Origin: Bigelowiella natans CCMP2755
Lineage: Eukaryota > Cercozoa > Chlorarachniophyceae
Length of the DNA stretch: 64,000 nt
Reading direction: 5' to 3'
Assembly (NCBI GenBank): GCA_000320545.1
Contig: ADNK01001731.1
Coordinates: forward strand, 1 to 64,000
Under the pieces are notes generated by a model, which worked only from the letters and a program-made list of their open reading frames with translations, was not told the origin of the DNA and made no database searches. Position numbers and translations under genes: made by a program. This document shows, piece by piece, positions 13,449 to 24,388 of the stretch (its first letter is position 1; each line of letters begins with the position of its first letter).

Positions 13449-15224
13449 TGAGAGAATATATATTAATTAAAAATCAAATAACTGTTCTCTAAAAGAAGGT
13501 ATTCTTTGCTCACCCGGTTATGTTTTTCCTGTGCGCAGACAACGTTGCGCTTCAACGCTGTCTCTCCGAAATCCCCTTCTCAACCCATGGTGCTGCTGTT
13601 CCATAAACATGAAATCTGAAATGTGCTGTTCTCATCTGCCATACACACAAGTATGAGCGTAGATGATTGAGCAAAATGCCAAAATGAGCGAAACCCTAAG
13701 ATGCCTTTGACTTTGTTCTTAGCAAAGGAGTAGGGGGCCGAAAATGAATACATTCTCCGAGATCACAGCGCTGAATCAGTCAACGAAGGTAGGAGGGCAA
13801 GAAACAGAGGCAGGGCGAGAGAGAGAGAGAGATGAATCTCGCTTATCCATTTTGGTATCTCCTATTCGAGACATAACCCAGACCTCTATGATTCCTCTTG
13901 CTAGGCAAAAATGGAGGCCGTCAATTTAGGTGCAGCCTCACCGGATAATTTCCGCCGGGTTCCAGCCATCAAAAAGACTGCACGATCCTGCATCCCGCAC
14001 TTTGACGTCGGTCCTAATGCCTCTCGGAGTTCCAGCCCTACGCGGCGCTCCGCCGCAAATCATGCAGGTTTTTGTGTTAATTTCCAAGTCGTGCGCACAA
14101 CAGACACAGAACAGAGAGAGGGAGCTCTTAGTGAATCTACGTCTAGGAGTGGATGAATATATTTCAATTTGACGTCATTGATCATGTTTTTCTTCACACT
14201 CTATGCAATTGCAACGCAGTAAAGGTGTACGATCTATGTACACTTCACACGCGTGTGTTTACGCGCGTTTCCTGTGTGTAGTTCCTTTTGACCACCCGCT
14301 CGCGAGGACAATTTGATCCTAACAACATCTTTGATTTTCCTCCGCCTGGTATCAGCAGCAGGATCGAAACGGCCCTCCTCGCGCTCGTCACGAGCTCCAA
14401 GAATGCCAAGACTTGCGAAGTTTCATCGTCCGCGTCGCCCTTCCAGCAGCCGGCCCTCAACGGCAGCAGCTAGTACTGACTCGAATAGAGCCATTCTTTC
14501 ATCACGCCAAAGGATACGGACTTCACGTTCATCCCGCCAATCAGCATGCCCCCCCCCGTCCCCACTCTCTCCACAGCAACAACATCAGCCGAACACCTTG
14601 TCACCGCTCAATAGCGCCGCAGAGGCTGCTGGCTCTAGAAGCCCCGTATCTAGTGGCAGGAAGTACGGCAGCAAGTTTCAGCCTCTCAACCAATTCCAAC
14701 CACAAGGCACCAGAGTCTTACTTAGAGAGCCTCGCAAGACCTTTGTGCGTGACCGGTAACACGTGCGTAACGAGCATGGATATCATCGTTCTGCTTGGTT
14801 TTATGTGTTTTCTTGGGGGGGTGGGGAGGGGTGCTGTAGTGTGCGCTAGGTTTGCAATCTCGCTTTTTTGAGAGAGTTAAGGAAATTCTGCAGGATGACT
14901 CCGCGTCGTTAATCCGTCGCGTACCTCCTTATCTGATTCTACACTCCTCACAGGATGGAGGCTAAGCGAGACTACGATACGACTCTGGCAGCGTTAGAAG
15001 GCTCTGGTGAAGCCATGCCCCCCCTGCCTTTGCCGTCCGGCGACGCCAAAGATGGCAATAGCGAAGGGCATTTTCCTAAAGATAATTTCTCGAAGACAGC
15101 GCCCCCTCTCCTACGCTCGAGCAGTAGTGCACTTCTAACCAAAATTCGCAAGTCTACAACAGGCCGGACAACTAGTTTCTTGAATCAACTCCGCAAAGCG
15201 CTGGCCGGCAACAATCCGCCATGA
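4875..15224 (+). CDS. Cytosolic carboxypeptidase (CCP/AGBL, M14D family)
   Basis: Zinc carboxypeptidase of the family that trims glutamate side chains or C-terminal residues from tubulin and related proteins. Phase-consistent exons: 4875-4914, 5164-5306, 5434-5470, 5966-6073, 6458-6486, 6630-6676, 6796-6859, 6990-7050, 7421-7475, 7726-7786, 7972-8050, 8184-8234, 8407-8454, 8682-8712, 8804-8859, 9063-9090, 9231-9327, 9512-9564, 9676-9721, 9878-9947, 10061-10133, 10245-10320, 10572-10659, 10815-10858, 11102-11140, 11974-12024. They encode the CCP N-domain (FEARFESGN, EYDLCARPD, TQWYFFAVGNTRAG, YKFNFVN, FFAYCYPYTFS) and then the catalytic domain. The zinc motif HxxE is in RCHPGESNSSW, followed by MLNPDG, GNYRCSFSGKDLNRQW, the third zinc His in DLHGHSKKMNVFMYGC and the catalytic Glu in YTMEASFGG. 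All key residues are present, so it should be active. Later exons (about 12249-15224) encode a Lys-rich stretch and a Ser/Pro/Arg-rich tail ending at 15222-15224; two phase joins there (near 12250 and 14310) remain unsolved. The true start may lie upstream of 4875. Confidence 0.85.
5097..5164 (+). repeat. Short direct repeat upstream of a CCP exon
   Basis: CATCAAATGTTG followed by a CTTTAAAG-like end occurs at 5097-5117 and again at 5144-5164, about 47 bases apart. The second copy abuts the exon boundary at 5164. Confidence 0.7.
5788..5860. repeat. (CA)n/(TA)n intronic microsatellite
   Basis: Compound CA then TA run in a CCP intron, about 100 bases before the exon at 5966. Confidence 0.95.
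6279..6352. repeat. (AT)n then (GT)n intronic microsatellite
   Basis: AT run passing into GT run in the CCP intron before the exon at 6458. Confidence 0.95.
7321..7402. repeat. (CT)n then (GT)n next to a splice acceptor
   Basis: The CT and GT runs end less than 20 bases before the acceptor of the exon at 7421. The CT part could serve as the polypyrimidine tract. Confidence 0.9.
7875..7915. repeat. (CT)n next to a splice acceptor
   Basis: A CT run followed by a poly-C tract, close upstream of the CCP exon at 7972. It is a candidate expanded polypyrimidine tract. Confidence 0.9.
10361..10440. repeat. (GA)n and (GT)n intronic tracts
   Basis: Lies in the CCP intron after the exon at 10245-10320. 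Confidence 0.9.
11698..11940. repeat. (CT)n, (GT)n, (CA)n and (GA)n cluster
   Basis: Four dinucleotide classes in about 240 bases of a CCP intron, enclosing about 80 bases of unique sequence (11787-11870). CT at the left end is mirrored by GA at the right end, so the transcript could pair into a long stem around the unique part. Confidence 0.85.
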
Positions 15225-15842
15225 ATAGACTGAGAGGAAGTGTTCTTTTTGAACGTACATAGTCTAGGCTCGCACCTACTTTTATCCGAAGTGTACTGCG
15301 GAGCAGTTCTCCGTTACATCCAGATTAGCCTCACGAGTTCTTGTACACTATTCAATGTAAATAAGAGTTAATTAAATATAGTGACGCAAAATGCATGCAT
15401 AGCATGGGGCTGCACTAGGCCTCGACGAAGGTTGAAAAGCCGGTGTCACACGTTTATTCTTGATTTAGCGCATGGTTTACATGACATGGTCCCTCTCATC
15501 ACACGAAACCCTTCACATTGCCAAAACATGCTCTCAAGATATAGGGCATTATCGCCATACTTTTGCATTCTCACACGGCTGCATGCGTTGGATGCTGTAC
15601 GATGTAGACATAATGTGCATCATGCCCGCATGTGTGATTTGCATGCTGTCTTTAACATGTGCATTAAACAGCCTGCCTAGTATACGCTAGCTTGACGATA
15701 TCAAATGCAAGTTAGTGACCGATTTTCGCTCAATGTTTTTGGCATATACCACTTGCACGTGGTTTTTATCCGCAGTCAATGAAACAGAGACACTATTACA
15801 TGCCTACGTAGAGTAGCTGTAGTGTTGTGTCGATCTGTTTCC

Positions 15843-15863
15843 ACCAGCTAGCCGCTAGCTGGT
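15843..15863. repeat. Near-perfect inverted repeat (hairpin)
   Basis: Arms ACCAGCTAGC and GCTAGCTGGT are exactly complementary around a single central C. Confidence 0.85.
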
Positions 15864-16500
15864 AGATACACACATCGCTCAATTCTGATTTTCGATCTCC
15901 ACACATCCACATGGGCTTGTTCCCACACGTCAATCGTCGGGTTGTGCGTCATCAGTAATTCGAATCGATTTTTCTAAGCAAAACAACGTTGCAGCCGCCT
16001 AGTAGATAACTCATGTGTTTGCGTACGACATGCATGCACGTGCACACATAGCAGAGACAAACGATTGATGATGCACATGTTATGTGCATAAAATTAAATC
16101 ACCATTCATTGTCATTCTGTCATTCTCAGTGTGCGTGTCTGTCGACAGCAAAATGTGACATATTTGTGGCGCGCGTGTACATGTACGTATTTGATGTTCA
16201 AGTGTTGTCTGTTAGCCACACGTGGGACGTACATGTAGCGCCGGCTGTGCGTTGATCGACGGGCATTCTAGCATGGGACGAAATCTAGAAATGGCTACCT
16301 TGTGCATGCGAACAACAGCACATGATCGAGGCCCTACGATACGCATGTTTCGTTGATGTGCATCTAGCTCACGCAGTTTCATTTGATGAATGTCTGAATC
16401 AATTTGTAGGTGGAATTCATCACGATTTGGGGAACTGAATCAATTCATTGCGACGATGTGAACACTGCTTTTTTGCATCAATCAATGCTAGAATGCCAGA

Positions 16501-16662
16501 ATGGTCAAACAGCATCGCGCAGCGCATGAGGTGCAGGAAGCTAGCAAGCAGCGAGCTCCACCCACACAGATTGCACAGCACATTGCAGAGCGCGCCTCAG
16601 AACTTCGCTTGCGGTTTCTGACAGAACAACACATGTTGGCGACGGCGAGTGCAAGCAAATGA
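16501..16662 (+). CDS. Small open frame (53 codons), function unknown
   Basis: ATG to TGA open frame within the palindrome-rich island. The predicted peptide is Gln/Ala/Arg-rich and would be largely helical (AQHIAERASELRLRFLTEQH). I do not recognise it. It may be chance, or a fragment of a mobile element gene continuing in the frame at 17012. Confidence 0.2.
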   Translation: MVKQHRAAHEVQEASKQRAPPTQIAQHIAERASELRLRFLTEQHMLATASASK

Positions 16663-17011
16663 AACGTTGCGTTGAGCGCCGAGCGGCAGAATTTCCATGC
16701 GCGTGAACATGCGACCCTCAGGCGCTAAAAAGTTGCTTAGATTTCCACTTCGCGTCATCGATCAGCAGAACGAGCTGAGCAGAAATGGCTTTGCCATAGA
16801 AGAAACTTGGCAGAATAAGCTGCTGGTATGCGCCTTGAGCGCTTGATGGCGATGCGCGCGCGACGCTCTGGGCATTCGCAGAGCTCCGATGCAGGTGAGC
16901 GTAGAAGCTAAGAGTGGTTGAGATTTCTTTTCGCCAGCAGAAATTCAACAGAACTAGAAGAAACTCAGCAGAACAAGCGCTGCTGGGGGCACTTCAGCTT
17001 GGTGATCGACG

Positions 17012-17275
17012 ATGGCTCACGTGGATGTATTATTTAGAAATCTAGAAATATGGACTGATGGTAGTGTATTTATTCATACTCATGCTGAGTGCACAGAATT
17101 GCCATTATTACTAGATTACATAGATAGTTGCATCCAGCACGTTGACAATGAACAAATGCGTCGCATTCGCTCTAGTTGTGGCCGCCGATCGCATTATTCT
17201 GGCAGCCATACTGCGCGATGGCAATGTCATGTGGCTGCCGGCATGCATTTTGGTTGGAAATTTTGTGTCACATAA
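17012..17275 (+). CDS. Small open frame (87 codons), function unknown
   Basis: Starts MAHVDVLFRNLEIWTDGSVF and is followed by a His/Arg/Cys-rich second half. It is the longest frame in this island. The TDGS string is reminiscent of RNase H but none of the other catalytic residues follow at the right spacing, so I do not call it. Alternatives are chance, or a decayed mobile-element frame. Confidence 0.3.
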   Translation: MAHVDVLFRNLEIWTDGSVFIHTHAECTELPLLLDYIDSCIQHVDNEQMRRIRSSCGRRSHYSGSHTARWQCHVAAGMHFGWKFCVT

Positions 17276-17633
17276 TGTAGAAATCATGATTATTTAAGTA
17301 GATGTTACGAGTCTAACGCGCAGTTTAATCCAAAGTTCTCTTGTTGGCATTGCGCAATGCATTGTCTCTGTGCCATACGTAATCCACACATTAATTAATA
17401 AACTTACCCTCGAAGATCCATAATTGCACTCTTCATTTTTATTTTGTCTCTTATACACTGATTTACAACTTGAGGAAGGTAAGTAGATGTTTACTCTATC
17501 TCGAACTGTTTACCACGCGAAAACCAAATATATTACAGACACACTGTACAGCGTTGCAAATATACACGTGAGTTTATAACTCACTTATCTTGAAATTTAA
17601 ATTCTATTATTAGGTAGATGATGATGGTATCTT

Positions 17634-18294
17634 CTATCTCGTATCATCGGCAAAAATCTTCCACTTGGCCAGAAGGGCGCCTCTCTGCGGATCAACATCG
17701 GCGATATATTTAACGAGTCTCTTTGCCCTGCGCATATTACCGTTCTTACTCTCCATTAGAGCAAGAGCCGTCAGAAGCTTTGGAGCGCGCTGCGTTTTTC
17801 GCAAACCCTCAGAGAATGTCTTCCTTGCGTCCTGCACCCTTTCCAGCCGCTGATCGTGGAGTGCCTTCAAGAGGTAGGTTTCCTCAAGCAGGTCTTCGGG
17901 CACATCGACGTGTTCTGGCAGCTGGTGTACAATGGTGTTATATATTTCCGAAGCCACGGTATACCGTTTCTGCTCAAATGAAAGACGGGAGGGGGAAATC
18001 TGTGTAAGAACGTTGTTTTATCGGATAATTCAACAATTGCTTAACATGGGACTTGTTGCAATAACTGATAAACTAGGTGAGAGTATTAGTCCACACCTCT
18101 CTTATAGCACTTCGTGCTCTTGCATGTAGTCCACTGACAAAGGGCGCAACTCTCTGGCTTATTCTACTGCAGGATGCCCTTCTTCCGCTAATAGAAAATA
18201 TGTGAGGTTGATTGCTCGGAACGTGCATAGCCCTTACGGCCCAACCCCCAAACGACATCGCCAGCGAAGCCGTTAGTAAACGAACAAGCGCCAT
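17634..18294 (-). CDS. TPR-like helical-repeat protein with N-terminal targeting region
   Basis: Two exons, 18294-18097 and 17972-17634, join in phase 0 to give about 178 residues. The N-terminus is a hydrophobic signal-type segment (ALVRLLTASLAMSFGGWAVRA) followed by about 40 residues rich in Ser, Arg and Ala and almost free of acid. This is the pattern of a bipartite plastid leader, or alternatively a mitochondrial presequence. The second exon is predicted to be all helical, with TPR/HAT-like spacing (ALHDQRLERVQDARKTF; LTALALMESKNGNMRRAKRL). It ends in ALLAKWKIFADDTR. Partner and process are unknown; the repeat class usually mediates protein contacts. The start is chosen because the ATG at 18294 opens the signal-like segment. 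Confidence 0.65.
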
Positions 18295-18559
18295 GGTTTA
18301 TGAAATAAGTTGGATGGTGATTGAGAATGGATGAAGCTGAGAGTGGGGAGGAGAAATGCAGGCTCTGGAGCCAGACTTCTTTTACCCGGTCTCGTTTGAA
18401 TTATACTCCAATTTGACCAACAATGAGTAATATTTCATGTCGTATCGTAAAAACAAGGGCTATTCCTGCTATTTCTCTCTCCCAATATCCACACACTTCT
18501 CCGACTTCTCGGGGGGAGGTAGAGAAAAAAGTTGTGAGAAGCATTTTTCTTTTTTGAAA

Positions 18560-18978
18560 ATGGATTTCAGATTTGTCGTAGCACTAATTAAGCTTGCAAT
18601 TGCTACATATTTTTTACTAATAACAGTACAACTGTGCAACCACGTAGATCCACAGTGAATTTAATTAAGAATAATAGGGAGACAAATTGTTTCCAATATG
18701 ACGGAGAATTAAGCGAAGAATCTTCCACCGACAATTGATAATGCGGTTTACTGAAGGAGAAGTCTCTGCATTCTAAGGATTCGACCATTGGGAAATGGAA
18801 AATCGTTCTCAGGCAAACCAACCCCGTACTTGCTATGAATAACGCTCCTCTCATCCGTGGTCGTACTGTGCAGAAAAGGCCTCGATTCCACGATGGATTT
18901 ACCGATATCCGCAGACGTAAACAAGAATGGCAGTGTAGGGTACCTGAGAAGGGGAAGGTCCACCAGAGCGCTATATGA
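18560..18978 (+). CDS. Possible small membrane-anchored protein
   Basis: Candidate two-exon gene. The ATG at 18560 opens a hydrophobic segment (FVVALIKLAIATYFLLITVQ), and a GT donor follows at about 18644. An exon from about 18751 continues in phase 0 as a basic sequence rich in Lys, Arg and Gln (TVQKRPRFHDGFTDIRRRKQ) to a TGA at 18976-18978. The opposite strand is also open across 18748-18963, so the call is weak. It could instead be the 5' part of the next gene. Confidence 0.35.
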
Positions 18979-19101
18979 GCGAATTCGTCGGAAATATTAT
19001 TAGAATATCTTGTCTTTCATATAAAATGCCCAATAATTACATTGGTTGTCGCCTAGAAAATCCCGTTTCTTTTGGATCAAGCTTGCCGCTCTCCTAACAA
19101 A

Positions 19102-21325
19102 ATGGGGGGCTCCCCCCCGCCCTCGTGGCAACGACGACCACCGAACCAGATGCTCTGGATTCCGCTGGAGATCCTACTAAGCATTTATTTCATATCAGTA
19201 CTTTTCGACTGGAGAATAATGGATTCTGTGTGGACCGGGAGGCGGGATCTTCCTCCTGTTACGATTTCGTTTGATTATTCTAGATTTGATCGGTACGAGG
19301 AGTGCTTCACGGCTTTGCCTGTCACAAAACAAAACAGTTTTTTTTCCGTGTTACCTACCCCACTGGCATTAGCCGAGATTGTTCACTGAGTTACAAGATA
19401 GAATTATTTTCCTTTCTTTGTCCACAGAATTTGCGATGAGGACAGCAGCGACCGCGAAATGACAATGAAAGAAAGGAACATGTACGCCCCTGTTATCAAA
19501 TTCATTCCGATTGAAACACTGTATCCTAGATATTGCACATTTGTAGGGAAGGTTTGTCCGTAGGAAATAGCAGTTTTAATTGTTTGCTCACTCCTCTGAT
19601 ATCCCCGGTGCAGGCTGCCGACCGAAGATGAGGCTAAGCGTCTTAAATATGGGAGCGTGAATGGCTTTCTGAACGGTACTGAAAGCATGCACATGTACGT
19701 ATGAAGTCAATATATCTCATTGACAAGTAAATTAGATGAAACAGCTACTCGGCTCTCTCTTTTCCTTCTATCGTTCCCTAGAAGCTTGTCATGAATCAAT
19801 GTCTTTGTGCCTGTGTGTTGTGTCATCGTTCTTCTTGATTTACGTGCGCAACATTCTGCACAGCTGGTTGGACTGACATAGTTCATCGCGTCAATGAAAT
19901 GGTGCCGATGGTAATCCAGTTTATTTCTCGCCATACGTCCTACATTTGCATACACAAATGATCTCCATCGTACGTTCCCTCTGCGGGTTCGGCTTTGGTT
20001 CTATTGCACAACACGACAACGTTTCGAAACATGCGACATTTCTACTCTAGTAAATAGTGACTCCCAGAAATGAAAATTGAAACTAGGAGCTAGCCATGTG
20101 TAAACGTGCATCTGATGTGGAAAACGTCTAAGGTTCGTCAAAATGGCTGCTCGCGGGAGCTGCGGAAGGAACTGAGGATCATCTCGAAAAGAGTTGCAGA
20201 TTTACAGAGTCAAAACGTAATCGGAAAACCACAATAGAGCACAATAGACAAAATACCAAGAATAATTTATGCTGATCAGTGTTAGCCTTAGCTCTAAGAA
20301 GATCCATACCCATAGATTTTGGTAGGGGAAGTTTGAAATCGTTCATAAAATGACACTTCCTCGTAGATAGCGCACAACTATGCTTCCTCATTAGAGACTT
20401 TTCTTATAATCACGTTGTAAAAGAGAAATAATATTCTCATTGTTAATGTTATGTGGGCGAATAGGAGACGTACATGGACAAAGATATGCAAGCGTCTGAG
20501 GGCGACCGAAGAGTACGAATATAGCCTCGTATCTTCATAGTTAGTTGTAAATTCTTCTGTGCATACATCAAAACAGTGCTGATATACTCATGTACACACG
20601 AATCGGCGATAAAACTATTTTATTGTTCTTGGGGTTTTTCATTAGGGTGCTGATATCCTGTCGCTCGCACACCGGGTACACTAGTTTCCGTCTGCATTGT
20701 TTGACAGATTCTACGAGGAATAGGCTCTCAAATTCATAATTATCCATATTTCGATGAAAATTTCAAATTTTAATGACGGAATTGACGAGTAGAACATGTG
20801 TTATCCGTTTCTTCTGATTTGTTCCACTTAGATTTTGAGTTTGTCTGTGTTTTCAAAAGGTGATAGTGTTAGATCGACGTCTACGACAGGAGTTTGCGGA
20901 ACGGGTAATGCGTCTATCCATCTGAATATATTTTCCAGAAGAAAAATTAAATCATTTGCAAAATGTTAGTACGGTATTATAGAAATACATGGGCAAGTAT
21001 AGTTTATATATATCCTGCATACATGTTATATTTATAACTGTATTACCGTTGTCTGTATGTGTATACGTGTTCCTGTTGACTTATCATGTGAAGAGTGTAT
21101 TTTCATTTGATACTCCGCACTAATTAACCAAACCACAGGAGGAGGAGATGAAGAAAAAGGCCAACGAGGAAGTACATAAAATACTACACAAACACACACA
21201 GCGTAGAAAATTCATACACATTCATTTCATTTATCATTTTATTCCCTCCCACCCCCTTCATTCACTAGATCGACGATGCAGAGGACAACAGAAGAATGCC
21301 GAATCTGAAGCCATTGTGCCCCTAG
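19102..21325 (+). CDS. Unrecognised single-pass membrane protein
   Basis: Exon 1 begins MGGSPPPSWQRRPPNQ, then a hydrophobic helix (MLWIPLEILLSIYFISVLF) and an acidic/aromatic lumenal-type stretch to about 19352. Further plus-strand exons are at about 19428-19519 (ICDEDSSDREMTMKERN...), 19615-19675 (LPTEDEAKRLKYGSVNGFLN), 19873-19915 (GWTDIVHRVNEMVPM), 20645-20674 (GADILSLAHR), 20862-20905 (VIVLDRRLRQEFAER), 21140-21170 (EEEMKKKANEE) and 21269-21325, the last ending RRMPNLKPLCP and TAG. Several joins keep phase; the link between 19915 and 20645 was not found. The Pro-rich N-terminus plus one helix suggests a type II or mitochondrial/ER anchored protein with a charged helical C-terminus. I do not recognise a family. 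Confidence 0.5.
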
Positions 21326-22483
21326 CATGTAGACCAAGTAAAATACTTACAAGAAAATCATGCAACCGTACAGCACCGATGAAATGACCAAAACAGCATT
21401 TATGGCGCAGCTTAATAAGGATGATGGGCCAATATACGCAATACTTTTATTTAAGACCATTTGTGCTTTCGGGCGGCATTTTCGACGACGTACATCATGC
21501 GCTGCGCATGCATGCTGCAGCATTTTTTGCGATAGCTAGACAATGCTTCATGTCGCAATCGCAATAATTACAAGCACATAGCATTGTAGAGGAGGAAAGA
21601 AAAAGAAAGTATGTTGTTAAAGGAAGTTCTTGTGCATGCACACTGCTAGAGTCATAGATGTTTGTTGTGAGTGTGACACTTTTCCGTTCAATGGCAGCAG
21701 CAAGATGATGCCCTCTATTGGATTGGCTACACCTCATACCCTAGCCCACTCCATTCTTCCACATACTCTATGCGGTTCTTTAACCGCATCGTGCCATCCA
21801 TTACAAATGCTATGCGGACGAGACCAAGAGACTGCTCTTTTTAGACGGCATGAATGAATGATCGATGGGGCATCCTTCTGTTCTGGCTTGCTTCCGAGCT
21901 TTCGATTTTTTTAAGCAATTTCACTATGACGCAACCCTAAATTCGAAGTCGTTTTCAAACTTTGTACACCGAGCTGTTCACATGATGTTCGTACTCTCCC
22001 ATTCTCGGAATAAAAGAGCACGAACATGTCGCAGATGCGCCGGGATTTCGGCCTACGACATTCTAATCCCCATCGCAAACGCAAAAAAACAGTAATGTGC
22101 AAGCTCTTTCAGCAGAAATGAAGTATTTTATCATGCTGCTGAATTTGGACATTGTAGACTTTTTTTCCAAGACTTTTTCAGGGCCATTTTTGCTGCGTCA
22201 AGGAAATCCCGCTCATTCAGGGTCATAATCGCCCAGGTTCCTTCCTTTCGAATGGAATTGCGCGCGCTTTAACTCTCCCCGGACACAGCAAACTCTTCTG
22301 CCCGAAGCGCACGTCCACCGTTCACGTTTTTGCCGACTTTCGACATGTATTGTTGTGTAGAATGAAATCGGATTTTATTTTACGATATTCTTCGTTTCAA
22401 ATGCGGTATTTTAATCTTTTGCCGTCGGTACTCTTTTCTTTTCACTTCATCGGCAAACAGGACAGTTCGTCGGAGTACTCTAC

Positions 22484-22518
<35 letters not shown>

Positions 22519-22545
22519 CGTGTGTGTGTTTATGTGTGTGTGTGA
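22484..22545. repeat. (GT)n tract
   Basis: GT run with interruptions upstream of the secreted-protein gene; it is in the 5' flank or a 5' UTR intron. Confidence 0.9.
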
Positions 22546-22661
22546 GCATGGGTGTGAATTGTGTATGGATGTACATGGATTCGTAGGAAAGCAGAGCTGC
22601 CCTGCTTCATAGTCAAATATTTTCTCTCTTCCCCTTTTGCCTGCAGCGAAGAACAAGACCT

Positions 22662-24350
22662 ATGCTGCAGCTGGCGTTTTGGATGTTATCATCCTTTTGG
22701 ATGGTTGCGGAGGCTGCTCCAGGAAAGTGCCAAATCGATTCTGACGACACCGTGTGCTACGCAACCGGGGCACCATCATCCGCACTCGCGTTTGGAGCGA
22801 GGTACAGAGGGTTTCGACCAAAGTTCCTTCGTGTTGGTAAGAACTCATAGATAACTGTCTACTAGAGAGCTCCTCCTTCACCTTGCAACTGACTAACTAT
22901 GGATCTCCGCAGCTAGAACCCCCATTCCGCCATTGGATGCATTTCCAGACGCCGTGTTCGAAATCAAAAAGCAAAAGATTTTAAGAAATAACTCTGCGCT
23001 TATCACGGTGGTAGGTTGGCCGACTAACCGTGCTGGATTCACGAAACATCCTATGAGCCCTCTAAATGTGCAATTATTTTATATCTTCCCACGTAGAAAC
23101 TCAAGGATGCGCCGGCAGTAGAATTCATCTACCTCGAAGCATTCAAATGCGTTGTCTCTCGAGCCAGGCGAGCATCTTTCCCGATCTCAAGCTGCAGAGA
23201 TCTTTGCAGCTATTCTTCGTCATGCGCCGCCAATGAGCAGAGATACGAGTGTCTCGTAGCGCCAAATGTCCGAACAAGAAATGGAATCAGAGGCATTCAA
23301 TTTTGCTATGAGCCTAGCAGTGGCACTACGACTACAAGCTCTCCTACCACATCGTCTCCCGTAACCGAGTCGCCTTCTACGCTCTCGCCTTCTACGATCG
23401 CGCCTTCGACTTTCACACCTACAACAATTGCACCGACAACAGCTTCGCCGCTAGTTCCTGTGAGTCATGCTCGTCCTGTACATGCAACCGTTGTCGTGCA
23501 CACGCATTTCCTTACCCATCATCGTTGATCGACGAGTTGTTTAAGCAGCACATTGTTGGTATTCGGCTGCTGCAGGTAATCGTAAACGGAGCAACAGTGA
23601 CCCTGGATTCCGCGTTCTTGGGAGACGTACGATGCATGATGCAACGAATCACAAATGAAATGATAACAACGCCGATAAGCAATGGAACTTCACACTAGCT
23701 GCTATTTCAACTCCTCGCAATATACTGGCCTTACGAATATCTCAAGAGCCTCTGGAAATAAATGCTGTTTTCTGAAAATATGCCAGCGAGTCGCTACTAC
23801 CTGCTCTTTTTTAGCTACAATTACCTGTCTTTTATTGGTACTCTGTTGTGCACAGGAAGGGTGCACAGCTAGGAGTAAGCTGGTTTTATGGAATCTCTAT
23901 ACCCAACAGGTTCATCATGATCATATATGATACACACGCACACACACACGCACAAACACACGCATAGTATATGTGGTATATATACATATTCTATTAGTTG
24001 AAATCTAGCCGGTTTGATAAGCTTGATCTTGTTTGCTCCTGCAGCCTAACAATCATTGCGAGAAATATCTTCCATGCAACGTCAATGCTGTATTGTGCCG
24101 TTTGATTGCACGCAGGTTGAGGGCGTTGTTTGTGACGATCTCACCTTCACCCCTCCTGGGCCTGAAGATCCGCCATTGGCTGAAAATCCATGCGGTGAGT
24201 CTTACAATCCAGAATATCGATAGAAACTGCGCAGCTTGCGAATTTTCTATTTCCAACACCCATTCTCTCTCTCTCTTTTAACCTCTCTCCCACACACATA
24301 CAAACGTACCCAAAGAACTATAACCTTGCTCGGGAATGCAATAAGAGAAC

Positions 24351-24388
<38 letters not shown>

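Larger units (their letters stand above)
15380..17300. other. GCATGC/CTAGC palindrome-rich island
   Basis: About 1.9 kb between genes has a texture unlike either flank: many copies of GCATG, TGCATG, CTAGC and ACATGT, and no dinucleotide microsatellites. A 21-base hairpin, CCAGCTAGC-C-GCTAGCTGG with a flanking A/T pair, sits at 15843-15863. Only two short open frames are worth noting (16501-16662 and 17012-17275). The same texture recurs at 40.9-42.4 kb and 52.6-53.4 kb. I cannot say whether this is a transposon family, a centromere-like or replication element, or a regulatory region. Confidence 0.5.

Noticed and set aside
17012-17275. RNase H domain of a retroelement (TDGS motif)
   Set aside because: Only the first motif is present; the downstream Glu and Asp residues at family spacing are missing and the frame is too short.
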